From positions 1-34,663 of the forward strand of contig JAEEPD010000059.1 of assembly GCA_016284575.1 (NCBI GenBank): a DNA stretch of 34,663 nt, in the 5' to 3' direction. Position 1 is the first letter of the stretch, and every line of letters begins with the position of its first letter. The position numbers and the translations under genes are program-made. The notes beneath the pieces are model-generated. The model searched no databases. It had not been told where the DNA came from and was given only the letters and a program-made list of their open reading frames with translations. Source of the stretch: Bacillota bacterium. GTDB lineage: Bacteria; Bacillota; Clostridia; Peptostreptococcales; Anaerovoracaceae. Below, piece by piece: positions 1 to 8,494 of this stretch.

Positions 1-40
1 AAAAAAGCTTGAAGCCTGTGCAGCTTCAAGCTTTTCTTAT
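1..40 (-). terminator. Rho-independent terminator for the 48..902 minus-strand gene
   Basis: Inverted repeat AAAAAAGCTTGAAGC-(loop)-GCTTCAAGCTTTT directly downstream of the stop codon on the minus strand, T-rich tail. Confidence 0.8.
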
Positions 41-47
41 ACTTATA

Positions 48-902
48 CTATTTCTTTCCCCTTTCGCGGGCTTCGCGTCTCTTCCTGTTCTTTCTGATGA
101 CGCTTCTGGGGACTCTTCCGCCTGCTTCCTTTATGGACTTGGGACCGTGAACCCTGTAGTTCAGAGCCTTTCTTGCGGCTTCCATTTCCGCCTCGATGCG
201 CTTTTCAGCCTCGGCAACAGCTGCAGCTCTTACAGCATCCTTTTCAGCCTGCTTTTCCTGAGCCTTGGAGAGCTTTTTCTCCTTCTTTTCCTTTGTGGCA
301 TTCAGCTGCCTGTTAGCCTCATCCACGGAAATGCCCTTTTCCTTGGCATACTTGTAGACATCGGTGGTCTCCGCCTTGGCCTGAGACTTGCTCTCCTCTG
401 TTGCTGTGGCCTCCTGAGTGGCCTTTCTGGTCATGCCGAACATTACCACCATGAAGGCAACCATCATGAGCATGCTGATAGTGGAGTCAGTCTTGGTATT
501 TCTGGTCTTGAAGGTTACGGAATAATCCTCAGCCAGAGCATCGCCGTTAGCAGCAAGCACGCCAGCCTTAGCGGTAACGGTATATTCGGTGTTGGAGACG
601 AGTCCGTCATCCAGTATCAGCCACAGCTGGTTGGGATATCTGTCCTGAGCGCAGACGATGGTGTAGCCTATGGTATTGCCTTCGGGATCCGCGATCTGGA
701 ATTTGCCTTTGTTAGCTTCTGCGGAATCGTCATCCATGGCTTCATTGAAGGTGAACTTCACCGCCATGTTGGAGATCTGCTTTCCGGTCTCTCCGTCGCC
801 GGGAATGACATTGGTTATTTCAAGACCTGCGGCAAAAGCAGTCTGGCACATGGCCAGTACCATTATCAGGGCCAGCAGCAGGCTGACAGCTGTCTTTTTC
901 AT
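48..902 (-). CDS. Secreted/membrane-anchored SbsA-type Ig-like (Big_5-like) domain protein with TM helix and charged coiled-coil tail
   Basis: Signal peptide MKKTAVSLLLALIMVLAMCQTAFAA; Ig-like segment (VIPGDGETGKQISNMAVKFTFNEAMD...); TM STISMLMMVAFMVVMFGM; K/E-rich C-terminus. Confidence 0.75.
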   Translation of the reverse strand: MKKTAVSLLLALIMVLAMCQTAFAAGLEITNVIPGDGETGKQISNMAVKFTFNEAMDDDSAEANKGKFQIADPEGNTIGYTIVCAQDRYPNQLWLILDDGLVSNTEYTVTAKAGVLAANGDALAEDYSVTFKTRNTKTDSTISMLMMVAFMVVMFGMTRKATQEATATEESKSQAKAETTDVYKYAKEKGISVDEANRQLNATKEKKEKKLSKAQEKQAEKDAVRAAAVAEAEKRIEAEMEAARKALNYRVHGPKSIKEAGGRVPRSVIRKNRKRREARERGKK

Positions 903-954
903 CGTTTATCCTCCGATTATTATATTCGCGGCATTTTCTGCCGTCATAAGCGAT

Positions 955-1512
955 TTATTCGGCGCTTTTGCGCTCTTCCTTCCGCGTACGGCGAAGTTTT
1001 CTGAAGAAATCCTTCAGCACGGCTTCGCATTCGGGCTGAAGCACCCCGCAGATAAGCTCCGGCTGGTGATTGAGTCTCTCATCTGAAGGTATATTCCTGA
1101 GAGAACCGCAGGCTCCTGCCTTAGGATCCATGGTGCCTATGAAAAGCCTCTCTATGCGGGAGAGCACTATGGCTCCGGCGCACATGCTGCAGGGCTCCAG
1201 CGTGACATACATGTCGCAGCCTATGAGCCTCCAGCCGCCCAGCTCCGCAGCGGCCTGTCTTATGGCCTTCATTTCCGCATGGACTGTGGGATCCTTATCT
1301 GTCTCAGTGCTGTTGAAGCCCCGGGCTATTATCCTGCCGTCCTTTACTATAACGGCTCCTACGGGTATCTCACCGAGAGCTGCAGCTTCTTTTGCCAGCT
1401 TAAGGGCCTCAGCCATATAAAATTCCGGGCTGCCCTCCTCTATAGGGGTGGGAACTGCAAGCTCAGGCATCTTTTCCTCCGCAGCACAAAACCCTGTGCG
1501 CAAACGTACCAC
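955..1512 (-). CDS. tadA: tRNA-specific adenosine deaminase
   Basis: HAEMKAIRQA and TLEPCSMCAGAIVLSRI zinc/cytidine-deaminase motifs. The N-terminus may be shorter than the ORF start. Confidence 0.9.
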   Translation of the reverse strand: MVRLRTGFCAAEEKMPELAVPTPIEEGSPEFYMAEALKLAKEAAALGEIPVGAVIVKDGRIIARGFNSTETDKDPTVHAEMKAIRQAAAELGGWRLIGCDMYVTLEPCSMCAGAIVLSRIERLFIGTMDPKAGACGSLRNIPSDERLNHQPELICGVLQPECEAVLKDFFRKLRRTRKEERKSAE

Positions 1513-1537
1513 TTATATTAACACAACAACTTTAATC

Positions 1538-1566
1538 TTGCAATTACAAGATTATTAGTTTATAAT
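1538..1566 (+). promoter_or_regulatory. Sigma70-type promoter for tRNA-Arg
   Basis: TTGCAA - 17 nt - TATAAT upstream of the tRNA; inverted repeat AATCTTG-CAATTA-CAAGATT overlaps the -35. Confidence 0.65.
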
Positions 1567-1608
1567 AATTCCGCTAAAAGATTCGGGTGCCCAAAGCCCC
1601 GCATACAT

Positions 1609-1683
1609 GCCCTCATAGTTAAACGGATATAACGGAGGTTTCCTAAACCTTTGTTGGTGGTTCGATTCCGCCTGGGGGTGCCA
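1609..1683 (+). tRNA. tRNA-Arg (anticodon CCU), CCA encoded
   Basis: Acceptor GCCCTCA/TGGGGGT, anticodon arm GAGGT-TTCCTAA-ACCTT (anticodon CCT), T-arm GGTGG-TTCGATT-CCGCC, GCCA 3' end. Confidence 0.92.
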
Positions 1684-1684
1684 G

Positions 1685-1718
1685 AAAAACCGGGTCCTTA
1701 AAGGATCCGGTTTTTGTA
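1685..1718. terminator. Bidirectional Rho-independent terminator (tRNA-Arg / flavodoxin operon)
   Basis: AAAAACCGGGTCC-TTAAA-GGATCCGGTTTTT between convergent units. Confidence 0.8.
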
Positions 1719-1765
1719 TGCTTTATTTACATGATGATATCGTTTTCCTGAAGCGGGAAATCGCA

Positions 1766-2434
1766 CTAAGCCTTCCGTCCGGCACTCATGCATATCCGCG
1801 CCGCCAGGGTGCCTGCAAACGCCCAGAATGACAGCATCAGCAGGTTTTCAAGAAGCACCAGCCATCCGGCTTTGTCATAGTCCAGAAAGGCAAAGGGCAC
1901 TCGGAAGAACAGATAATCCTGGATCCCGCTTTTGAGAAAAAGCCACAGGCCGATGCCGCCCATACAGGTGAAAATGCAGGTAAGCACTGCTTTGGTTTTA
2001 TCCTTCAGGCTCAGGCCGGAGGCAATCGCAGGGATGTGCAGCCCCAGATGGAGCCCCATCAGCACAAAGGACCAGTGGGACATGGAAAGATGCATCCTGC
2101 GCACAAAGGAGACCGGCGCCATGCCGTAAAGAAAGGGCACAGCATAGCCGCTCATGGACATGCCGCAAAAGGCGGTGAGAGCGAAGCTGAAAAGAAGCAG
2201 AAGGTTCAGAATGGCCGTGATGCTGCGGTACGGATTGTATTTTCCCCTGAACAGGGCTCCGTACCACCTACGGTTCAGCAGCTGGTGGATGATGACAAGG
2301 GCCGTCATGGCCATGCCTATCCATTCATGCAGCTCGTCGCCTGTGACCTGATAAGCCATAAGAAGCAGCAAAAGGGCCGTCATGGCCGCGTCCACGAGCC
2401 TTTTTATTGTGATGTTCGTTTTAGCCTTGGACAT
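1766..2434 (-). CDS. Multi-pass membrane protein, DUF4405 / cytochrome b-like
   Basis: Several hydrophobic helices with conserved-looking His (LHEWIGM, VIIHQLLNRRW, RRMHLSMSHWSFVLMGLHLGLHIP). Confidence 0.7.
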   Translation of the reverse strand: MSKAKTNITIKRLVDAAMTALLLLLMAYQVTGDELHEWIGMAMTALVIIHQLLNRRWYGALFRGKYNPYRSITAILNLLLLFSFALTAFCGMSMSGYAVPFLYGMAPVSFVRRMHLSMSHWSFVLMGLHLGLHIPAIASGLSLKDKTKAVLTCIFTCMGGIGLWLFLKSGIQDYLFFRVPFAFLDYDKAGWLVLLENLLMLSFWAFAGTLAARICMSAGRKA

Positions 2435-2455
2435 GACTCCGTCCCTCCGCGGTCA

Positions 2456-3157
2456 TTAATTCAACCCTTCGATCCAGGACTGCAGCTCTGATTCCGATAC
2501 GCTGCCGCCAAAGCGCTTTCCATCCAGCCAGGTCCCGCTTCCCGCAAGGGCCTCCATATTGGAGCCGCTGCGGCCGATGCCGCTGCTGGAGGAGGTGCAG
2601 AAGGGAATGACCCTGATGCCTTCAAAGCTGTATTTTTCTGCGAAGGTATCGAGGATCCGGGGCTCCTCGCCCCACCAGATGGGAAAGCCAAGATAGATGG
2701 TCTTATAGTCCTCAAGGGATATGTCCCCGCCTCCGATCTCAGGGCGCACGCTTTTATCGTTCTGCTCTTTTGTGGAGCGGCTGTTTCGGTCATTCCAGTT
2801 CAGATCGGCGTCCGAGTAGGGCTCCGCAGGGACGATCTCATAAAGCTCTCCGCCGGTGATCGAAGCGATCTTTTCGGCAACGCCCTTTGTGGTCCCGGTG
2901 GCGGAGAAATATGCCACCAGAACATCCGAAGCGGCGGCTCTATCGCCGCCCGCCGGCTTCGATTCGCCAGCTGCGGGCTGGGATGGCCCTGCCGGAGCAG
3001 AGCTCCCTTCCGAAGCTGCTTTACCGGGTCCTGCTGTTTCCTTCTGCTCCTCTGCTGAGGCCTGGGGACCCTTTGCCTCTGACTGGGGTTCGCTTCCGCA
3101 GGCCGCAAGGGCAGCAAGAAGAAGGACTGCCATTATTATTGATATGGTTTTTTTCAT
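2456..3157 (-). CDS. Flavodoxin-domain lipoprotein
   Basis: Lipobox-like MKKTISIIMAVLLLAALAACGS, low-complexity linker, flavodoxin motifs (VLVAYFSATGTTKGVAEKI, IYLGFPIWWGEEPRILDTF, PFCTSSSSGIGRS). Confidence 0.85.
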   Translation of the reverse strand: MKKTISIIMAVLLLAALAACGSEPQSEAKGPQASAEEQKETAGPGKAASEGSSAPAGPSQPAAGESKPAGGDRAAASDVLVAYFSATGTTKGVAEKIASITGGELYEIVPAEPYSDADLNWNDRNSRSTKEQNDKSVRPEIGGGDISLEDYKTIYLGFPIWWGEEPRILDTFAEKYSFEGIRVIPFCTSSSSGIGRSGSNMEALAGSGTWLDGKRFGGSVSESELQSWIEGLN

Positions 3158-3220
3158 GGATCTGCTCCAAGCCTCCCATTTGTTCAGTCTGCTGCGTACT
3201 TCAGCATTTCTGTGTCCGCT

Positions 3221-3700
3221 TTACAGCACCTTTGCCAGCCAGCTGCGGATCTCCTCTGCATCCGGACGGTTGATCAGTCTGCCCTTTTCCCACTTCACAT
3301 CGGCGCTAACATCCTTGTGAAGCTCGGTGTCGCTTCTGCCCACTCCGCTTCCGCCGGAGGTGCAGAAGGGAACGATCTTCTTTCCGGAGAAATCATAGCT
3401 TTCCAGGAAGGTGTCGATGATCCTGGGAGCCACGCCCCACCAGATGGGGAAGCCCACGAACACAGTATCGTAAGCGGCCATATCCAGGGCGCTGTCTGCG
3501 ATCTCTGGCCTTGCGGAAGGGTCGTTCATTTCCACGCTGCTGCGGCTCTTTCTGTTTCTCCAGTCCAGGTCCGCGGAGGTGTAAATTTCCTTGGGTAAGA
3601 TCTCGTAAAAGTCTGCTCCTGCAGCCCTGGCGATCTCTTCGCCGACTCTTTTTGTGACACCACTGGCAGAAAATACTGCAACTAATACCTTATTTGACAT
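3221..3700 (-). CDS. Cytosolic flavodoxin
   Basis: MSNKVLVAVFSASGVTKRVGEEI..., VFVGFPIWWGVAPRIIDTFLE, PFCTSGGSGVGRS; RBS GAAAGGAG upstream of ATG at 3700 (ORF extends to 3778). Confidence 0.88.
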   Translation of the reverse strand: MSNKVLVAVFSASGVTKRVGEEIARAAGADFYEILPKEIYTSADLDWRNRKSRSSVEMNDPSARPEIADSALDMAAYDTVFVGFPIWWGVAPRIIDTFLESYDFSGKKIVPFCTSGGSGVGRSDTELHKDVSADVKWEKGRLINRPDAEEIRSWLAKVL

Positions 3701-3807
3701 TTTATTTTCTCCTTTCATTCTGATGATTTTTATTGATTTCTTCCCTTTTGAGTGAGAGCTGCTCCACCGTGATGACATTCACTCTTCAAGGCTTTGCGGC
3801 TCGGCCC

Positions 3808-3856
3808 TGACATCGTGTCAACATGTTGATTATACGCCGGCGCTGACACTGTGTCA
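3808..3856. promoter_or_regulatory. Two palindromic operator-like sites flanking the promoter
   Basis: TGACACTGTGTCA (3844-3856, perfect palindrome overlapping the -35) and TGACATCGTGTCA (3808-3820, downstream of the -10). Confidence 0.65.
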
Positions 3857-3857
3857 A
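3829..3857 (-). promoter_or_regulatory. Consensus sigma70 promoter driving the flavodoxin operon
   Basis: On the minus strand TTGACA (3852-3857) - 17 nt - TATAAT (3829-3834), matching both consensus hexamers. Confidence 0.85.
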
Positions 3858-3923
3858 GGCGTTTTATTATTTTTTAACACGGCCTGACCCGCCTTGTCTG
3901 AACCAGAGCCTGCTTCATTCAAA

Positions 3924-3956
3924 CTGAAAAAGCTGCAGTCAGTTGCAGCTTTTTTC
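3924..3956. terminator. Rho-independent terminator
   Basis: AAAAAGCTGCA-GTCAGT-TGCAGCTTTTTT downstream of the SDR gene. Confidence 0.8.
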
Positions 3957-3987
3957 AGTCCGATTTCAGTTATTCCTGAGCCTCAGA

Positions 3988-4659
3988 TCATATCACAAAG
4001 CCGCCGTTTACCCCCAGGTCCTGGCCGGTTATAAACGAGGCCTTGTCGCCGGCGAGGAAGACCACCGCGTTTGCCACGTCCTCCGGCTCGCCTATGCGTC
4101 CAAGAGGCGTCTCCTCTATCAGCGCAGCCTTTTCCTCCTCCGTGTATTCGTCCATCATGCGGGTATTGATGCAGCCGGGGCTGATGCAGTTGACCCGTAT
4201 GCCGCTGGGGCCCAGCTCCTTGGCCAGCGCCTTGGTAAAGGCTATGAGCCCGCCCTTGCTGGCTGAATAGACGCTCTCAAAGGAAGCCCCCACCTGTCCC
4301 CAGATCGAAGCGATGTTTATTATGCAGCCGGATTTGCGGCTTACCATGCCGGGGACGAAGGCCCTGGTTATAAGAAAGGCTCCCCTGAGATTGGTGTCCA
4401 TGACCCTGTTCCAGTCCGAAACGCTCATGTCCTGAAGCAGGCCTGAGCCCTCCATTCCCGCGTTGTTTACCACCAGGTCAGGGACTCCGTACATGCCAAG
4501 TATCATGTCCGCATGGGACCTGACCGCATCCGGATCAAGAAGATCCAGTTCAGTCCGGCCCTTAGGACCCACGACCCTGTAGCCCTCAGCCTCCAGTGCC
4601 TGAGCCACTGCCAGGCCTATGCCGCGTCCGCGGCCTGTCACAAATGCAAGCTTTGCCAT
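3988..4659 (-). CDS. SDR family oxidoreductase (FabG-like)
   Basis: TGRGRGIGLAVA, NNAG, YSASKGG catalytic motif, NCISPGCINTRM, C-terminal GQDLGVNGGF. Confidence 0.88.
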   Translation of the reverse strand: MAKLAFVTGRGRGIGLAVAQALEAEGYRVVGPKGRTELDLLDPDAVRSHADMILGMYGVPDLVVNNAGMEGSGLLQDMSVSDWNRVMDTNLRGAFLITRAFVPGMVSRKSGCIINIASIWGQVGASFESVYSASKGGLIAFTKALAKELGPSGIRVNCISPGCINTRMMDEYTEEEKAALIEETPLGRIGEPEDVANAVVFLAGDKASFITGQDLGVNGGFVI

Positions 4660-4726
4660 CCTTTATTCCTCCGCAATAGTTTTACGCATGTGTCATATAT
4701 TCACAAAAGAAGCCCGGCGCCCTGCC

Positions 4727-6880
4727 TTAGGGCTCCTCAGGCTCCGGGACGTCGCCGTCCTTAAGGGATACCGGTATGGTGGCCTCACAGGCCCAGTCTC
4801 TCTCGTAGGCCTCCTTTGTACCCCTCTTAAGCCAGTAATCCTTCCAGTATTCGCCCCAGCGCCTGCTGGCTTCCTCGATGTTTTCCTCCGTGAATTCGCC
4901 GTTATGGGTAACGACCCTCATATCGTCTCCGCCGGCTATGAAGGCCACCTCCCCGCAGCTTGCCGAGATCAGATACTTTGCCCCGGCGAAAAGGCTCTCG
5001 TCAAAGCGGGGCTTCAGGGGCTTTCTGTGGGGATATTCCTTCATCAGATCTTTTGCATGGACAGGATCGTTGAAGGCCAGAGCGAAGCCGTCCAGAGGGA
5101 AGGGCTGTATTTCGTCGTTATGGAGCTTTATGTCCCAGTCAGCATCCTCGAGCTCATCCAGGAAAATCCCGAAGATATTGCCGTAAAACCGCACAGCTGC
5201 GGTGCTGGAATGGGGAGCCTTTTCAGCCTTTGAATCGTCGTAGAGCTGCACGCCGCCAAACTCCAGCTGCAGCATGTCATCGTCCAGATACCACCACTGC
5301 CAGGCGCCGATATCGGATATGGCATCGGCCAGGATATTCAGGCTTTCCTGGCTGAATTCGGGCCTCTTTCTGACCCCGCCGATGGACTCAAAGCTGGTGG
5401 CTCCGGAAAGAAGCTCCTCCACGCCGGCCTTGATGTCATCGTCAGGCTCCGCGTCCTTTAAGGATTCGAGAAGCGGGCAAAGCTCCGGCAGGAGTTCAGA
5501 AAGGGGCTTCTTCTCCAGGCTCACCCAGTGCCTGAGCACGTTAAGGGCACCGAATCTTGTACGGACAGGCTCAGCCTTAAGCGCCGTCTCCACCAGGTCC
5601 ATCCCCTCAAGGGGATAGCGCCTCAGCTCCTGCAGTATAAACTCAAGAGCGCTCTCCCTCCAGTACTCCTCCCCAAGGCCCAGAGCCGTCCCGGGGCCGG
5701 GATGTATGGAATCCGGGGGCAGCTGCTGCCTGTAGAGCTCTATCGCCTCCCTACGGAAGGCCTCATCGTCCATAATATAGCGCACCAGATGCCTGTGCTC
5801 CTTTATGCTGCTCTTAAGAAGCTCCATCACATAGGGCTTCACATCCACGCCGGTGCCCTCCGCCATGTCCACAGCCTCGCCCTGCTTGAGGGCGTCGAGT
5901 ATCATACAGCGGCATCGGTAGGTAGTCAGCAGCTTTTTGCTCTTAAGAGCAGGCCAGCTTCGGCCCTCCCCAGCTTCTTTGTAATGCAGATAAATATCGT
6001 AGATTACCCTGTAATCCTCCAGCTCCAGGGGCTGCTTCTCCGCCGCATCCAGAAAGGTCTCTATTATCTGGTCTCCGTTTTCCATGGAAGAGATCCCGGG
6101 GACCGGGCCTTCATCCAGAAGAGCCCTGAGAAGCCTTCCTATGCCTGCCAGCTGCTCGTACGAAGGTCTGTTCTTAAGCACAAACTCCGCATCGGACTTG
6201 TTCCAGCAGGTCAGAGCCAGGTAGCTGTCCATCACATCGCCGGTCACAGCCTCGGTGAGCAGCCACTTCTTGATGCTGGAGGCAGAAGGCTTCAGCGCCT
6301 CCACGGCATGTATCCTGCCCCAGCCCTTAAGCTTTTTCGCCAGGCTGAAGATCTCCTCATTGCCATTTTTCCACCGGCTGATGACCCGGATGGCGAAGAG
6401 AGCGAACTCGTCGCTCAGGGCAACGGTCCTGATATCGTTTTTGAGAGCTTCGCTGCCTTCGTTATCGAAAAGCTCCAGCAAGGCCAGAGCCAGCTTTACG
6501 CATTCCCTGTTGTCGGAATTTCTGAGCATCCCAGACGCGAAATCGAAGATGCTGGCCGGTTTCAGCTCGTTCTTGTGAGTTCTTATATAGTCCTGCAGGG
6601 GCTCGACTGCAAAAATGGCCTGCTTTTCTTTCGTAAGCTCAGCAAGCAGGGCTTCGGCTCCACCGAAGTCCCTCTCATTAGCGGCTGCCACAGCCTTTTC
6701 TATCAGAGCCTTTTCAGCCTCATCAAGCTCCTGGGGGCCCATGTGATACAGCGCGATGCCGTCCATGGCGCCTGCCGCAAAGCTCAGCGCATCTGCATCA
6801 CCATCCGGGGCCGGCAGAGAAAAATCCTCCGGGAGACAGCCGCCTGCGGCAGCCTGGCTTATGTATTCCAACAATGACAT
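4727..6880 (-). CDS. Large helical-repeat-like protein of unknown function (ORF extends to 6922)
   Basis: Long continuous ORF; predominantly helical HEAT-like composition, distinct C-terminal part (WQWWYLDDDMLQLEFGGVQLY...). Preferred start MSLLEYIS with upstream GGAAGG. Confidence 0.6.
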   Translation of the reverse strand: MSLLEYISQAAAGGCLPEDFSLPAPDGDADALSFAAGAMDGIALYHMGPQELDEAEKALIEKAVAAANERDFGGAEALLAELTKEKQAIFAVEPLQDYIRTHKNELKPASIFDFASGMLRNSDNRECVKLALALLELFDNEGSEALKNDIRTVALSDEFALFAIRVISRWKNGNEEIFSLAKKLKGWGRIHAVEALKPSASSIKKWLLTEAVTGDVMDSYLALTCWNKSDAEFVLKNRPSYEQLAGIGRLLRALLDEGPVPGISSMENGDQIIETFLDAAEKQPLELEDYRVIYDIYLHYKEAGEGRSWPALKSKKLLTTYRCRCMILDALKQGEAVDMAEGTGVDVKPYVMELLKSSIKEHRHLVRYIMDDEAFRREAIELYRQQLPPDSIHPGPGTALGLGEEYWRESALEFILQELRRYPLEGMDLVETALKAEPVRTRFGALNVLRHWVSLEKKPLSELLPELCPLLESLKDAEPDDDIKAGVEELLSGATSFESIGGVRKRPEFSQESLNILADAISDIGAWQWWYLDDDMLQLEFGGVQLYDDSKAEKAPHSSTAAVRFYGNIFGIFLDELEDADWDIKLHNDEIQPFPLDGFALAFNDPVHAKDLMKEYPHRKPLKPRFDESLFAGAKYLISASCGEVAFIAGGDDMRVVTHNGEFTEENIEEASRRWGEYWKDYWLKRGTKEAYERDWACEATIPVSLKDGDVPEPEEP

Positions 6881-7120
6881 AGGGCGTATTCCTTCCGCCT
6901 GCCCTTTCGCAGGCTCTTTCAAATCATATATTATGCTTTATATTACACGTTTCAGAGCGCCTCTTCAAGCCCGAAGGCCTCTCCGGGGCGATTGACTCTT
7001 GCGCCCGGGACCTGCACAGGATATTATAAAGAGTAAGGCTTTGACAAGAGCCGGTCCGGACAGTAAAGAAAACCGCCGGATCCGGACACGAAGGTGCAGG
7101 CACACCAAAGGAGAAGCGCA

Positions 7121-8299
7121 ATGACCACGTACATGAGCGATTTCAGAGAGCGTCCCGAGGGCTCCGTCCCCCGCCCCGCGTGGGTGGAGGTGGACACGGG
7201 AGCCATCTCAAGAAATATTGACAGGATAAAGAAAAGGCTGGCTCCGGGCTGCGAATTCTGCGCCGTCGTTAAAGCCAATGCCTACGGCCACGGCCAGAGA
7301 AAGTGCATGGGGCTTCTGATGGCCAAGGGTATCACCCGCTTCGCGGTGGCCACTATCGAGGAGGCCCTGCTGGCCAGAGAGCTATGCCCAGGTGGCATGG
7401 TCTACATACTTGGCCTTGTGGAGCCCCAGGACTACGGCATTATACTGGAGAACAACATAACCCTCGGAATCTGCGAGATGGATGACGCCAGGCTCCTGTC
7501 CGAGGCTGCGGTAAAGGCCGGAAAGAGATCCCCTGTGTTTGCGGTGGTCAACACTGGCATGAACCGCCTGGGCTTCATTCCCGAGGACCCGGCTACCGAG
7601 GACTGCATAGGGGAGATCTCAAGGCTGCCCGGCCTTGAGCTTCTGGGCCTCATGAGCCACTTCTCCAGCTCCGACGAGTTCGACGAGGCAGGAGACGAAT
7701 ACACCGAGATGCAGCTCCAGCGCTTTGAGACCCTGAGGGCGAGGCTGGTGGAAAAGGGAGTACCTCTCCCCTTCAACACACTGGCAAACAGCGCCGCAGC
7801 CCTGCTGCTCCCCCGCAGCCACTACCAGATGGCCCGCCCCGGCGGCTCCATCTTCGGAGACTACGCGGACGGACTGCCCCCAGAGCTTGGCATCGAATAC
7901 TGCATGAGCCTCAAGGCCAAGATAATGCACCTGAAATGGCTGCCCAAGGGCAGCGCCATAGGCTACGGCCGTCACACCGAGCTTAAAAGAGACAGCCTGA
8001 TCGGCACCCTGAACCTGGGCTACGCCGACGGCATCCCCAGGATATGGTCCTGCGAGAAGGGCTACGTGCTGGTCCACGGCGTAAAAGCCCCCATAGTAGG
8101 GGTGGTCTGCATGGACCAGATGATGATAGATGTGACAGACGTGCCGGATGTGAAGCGCTTCGACATAGTCACCCTGATGGGGGAGGATGGGGACCTTCAC
8201 ATAAGACCGGAGGAGATAGGCGAGATCTGCGGCGGCATTTTCGACACCACGGTCATTGGCCTGGCCCAGAGGCTTCCATATAAATATATCGAAAGCTGA
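7121..8299 (+). CDS. alr: Alanine racemase
   Basis: PLP motif CAVVKANAYGHG, GLMSHFSSSDE, NLGYADGIPR, VCMDQMMIDVTD; RBS AAAGGAG before ATG 7121. Confidence 0.92.
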   Translation: MTTYMSDFRERPEGSVPRPAWVEVDTGAISRNIDRIKKRLAPGCEFCAVVKANAYGHGQRKCMGLLMAKGITRFAVATIEEALLARELCPGGMVYILGLVEPQDYGIILENNITLGICEMDDARLLSEAAVKAGKRSPVFAVVNTGMNRLGFIPEDPATEDCIGEISRLPGLELLGLMSHFSSSDEFDEAGDEYTEMQLQRFETLRARLVEKGVPLPFNTLANSAAALLLPRSHYQMARPGGSIFGDYADGLPPELGIEYCMSLKAKIMHLKWLPKGSAIGYGRHTELKRDSLIGTLNLGYADGIPRIWSCEKGYVLVHGVKAPIVGVVCMDQMMIDVTDVPDVKRFDIVTLMGEDGDLHIRPEEIGEICGGIFDTTVIGLAQRLPYKYIES

Positions 8300-8326
8300 G
8301 GGCAGTATATTCAAACCTGAACGCAG

Positions 8327-8356
8327 AGGAGACCGGTCCCGCCGGCCTCCTTTTCT
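8327..8356 (+). terminator. Imperfect-stem terminator after alr
   Basis: AGGAGACCGG-TCCCG-CCGGCCTCCTTTTCTT, one mismatch. Confidence 0.55.
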
Positions 8357-8494
8357 TAAAGCAAAATTAAAAAAGAAATTTTGAGATTTAAGGATCCTTT
8401 AAGGACTGTCCGTAAAATGGGAAGTGTCAGAAGCAATAAACAGGGCGCCGCCGGAAAAGGCGGACCCGGCACGATATACCAGGAGGACAATAAA

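Noticed and set aside
9-1004. 331-aa plus-strand ORF
   Set aside because: Antisense to the Ig-like protein and runs into tadA; low-complexity Leu/Gly/Cys-rich mirror translation without its own RBS.
1609-1683. tRNA-Arg as an integrated-element attachment site
   Set aside because: No integrase nearby and no direct repeat of the tRNA 3' end noticed elsewhere in the window.
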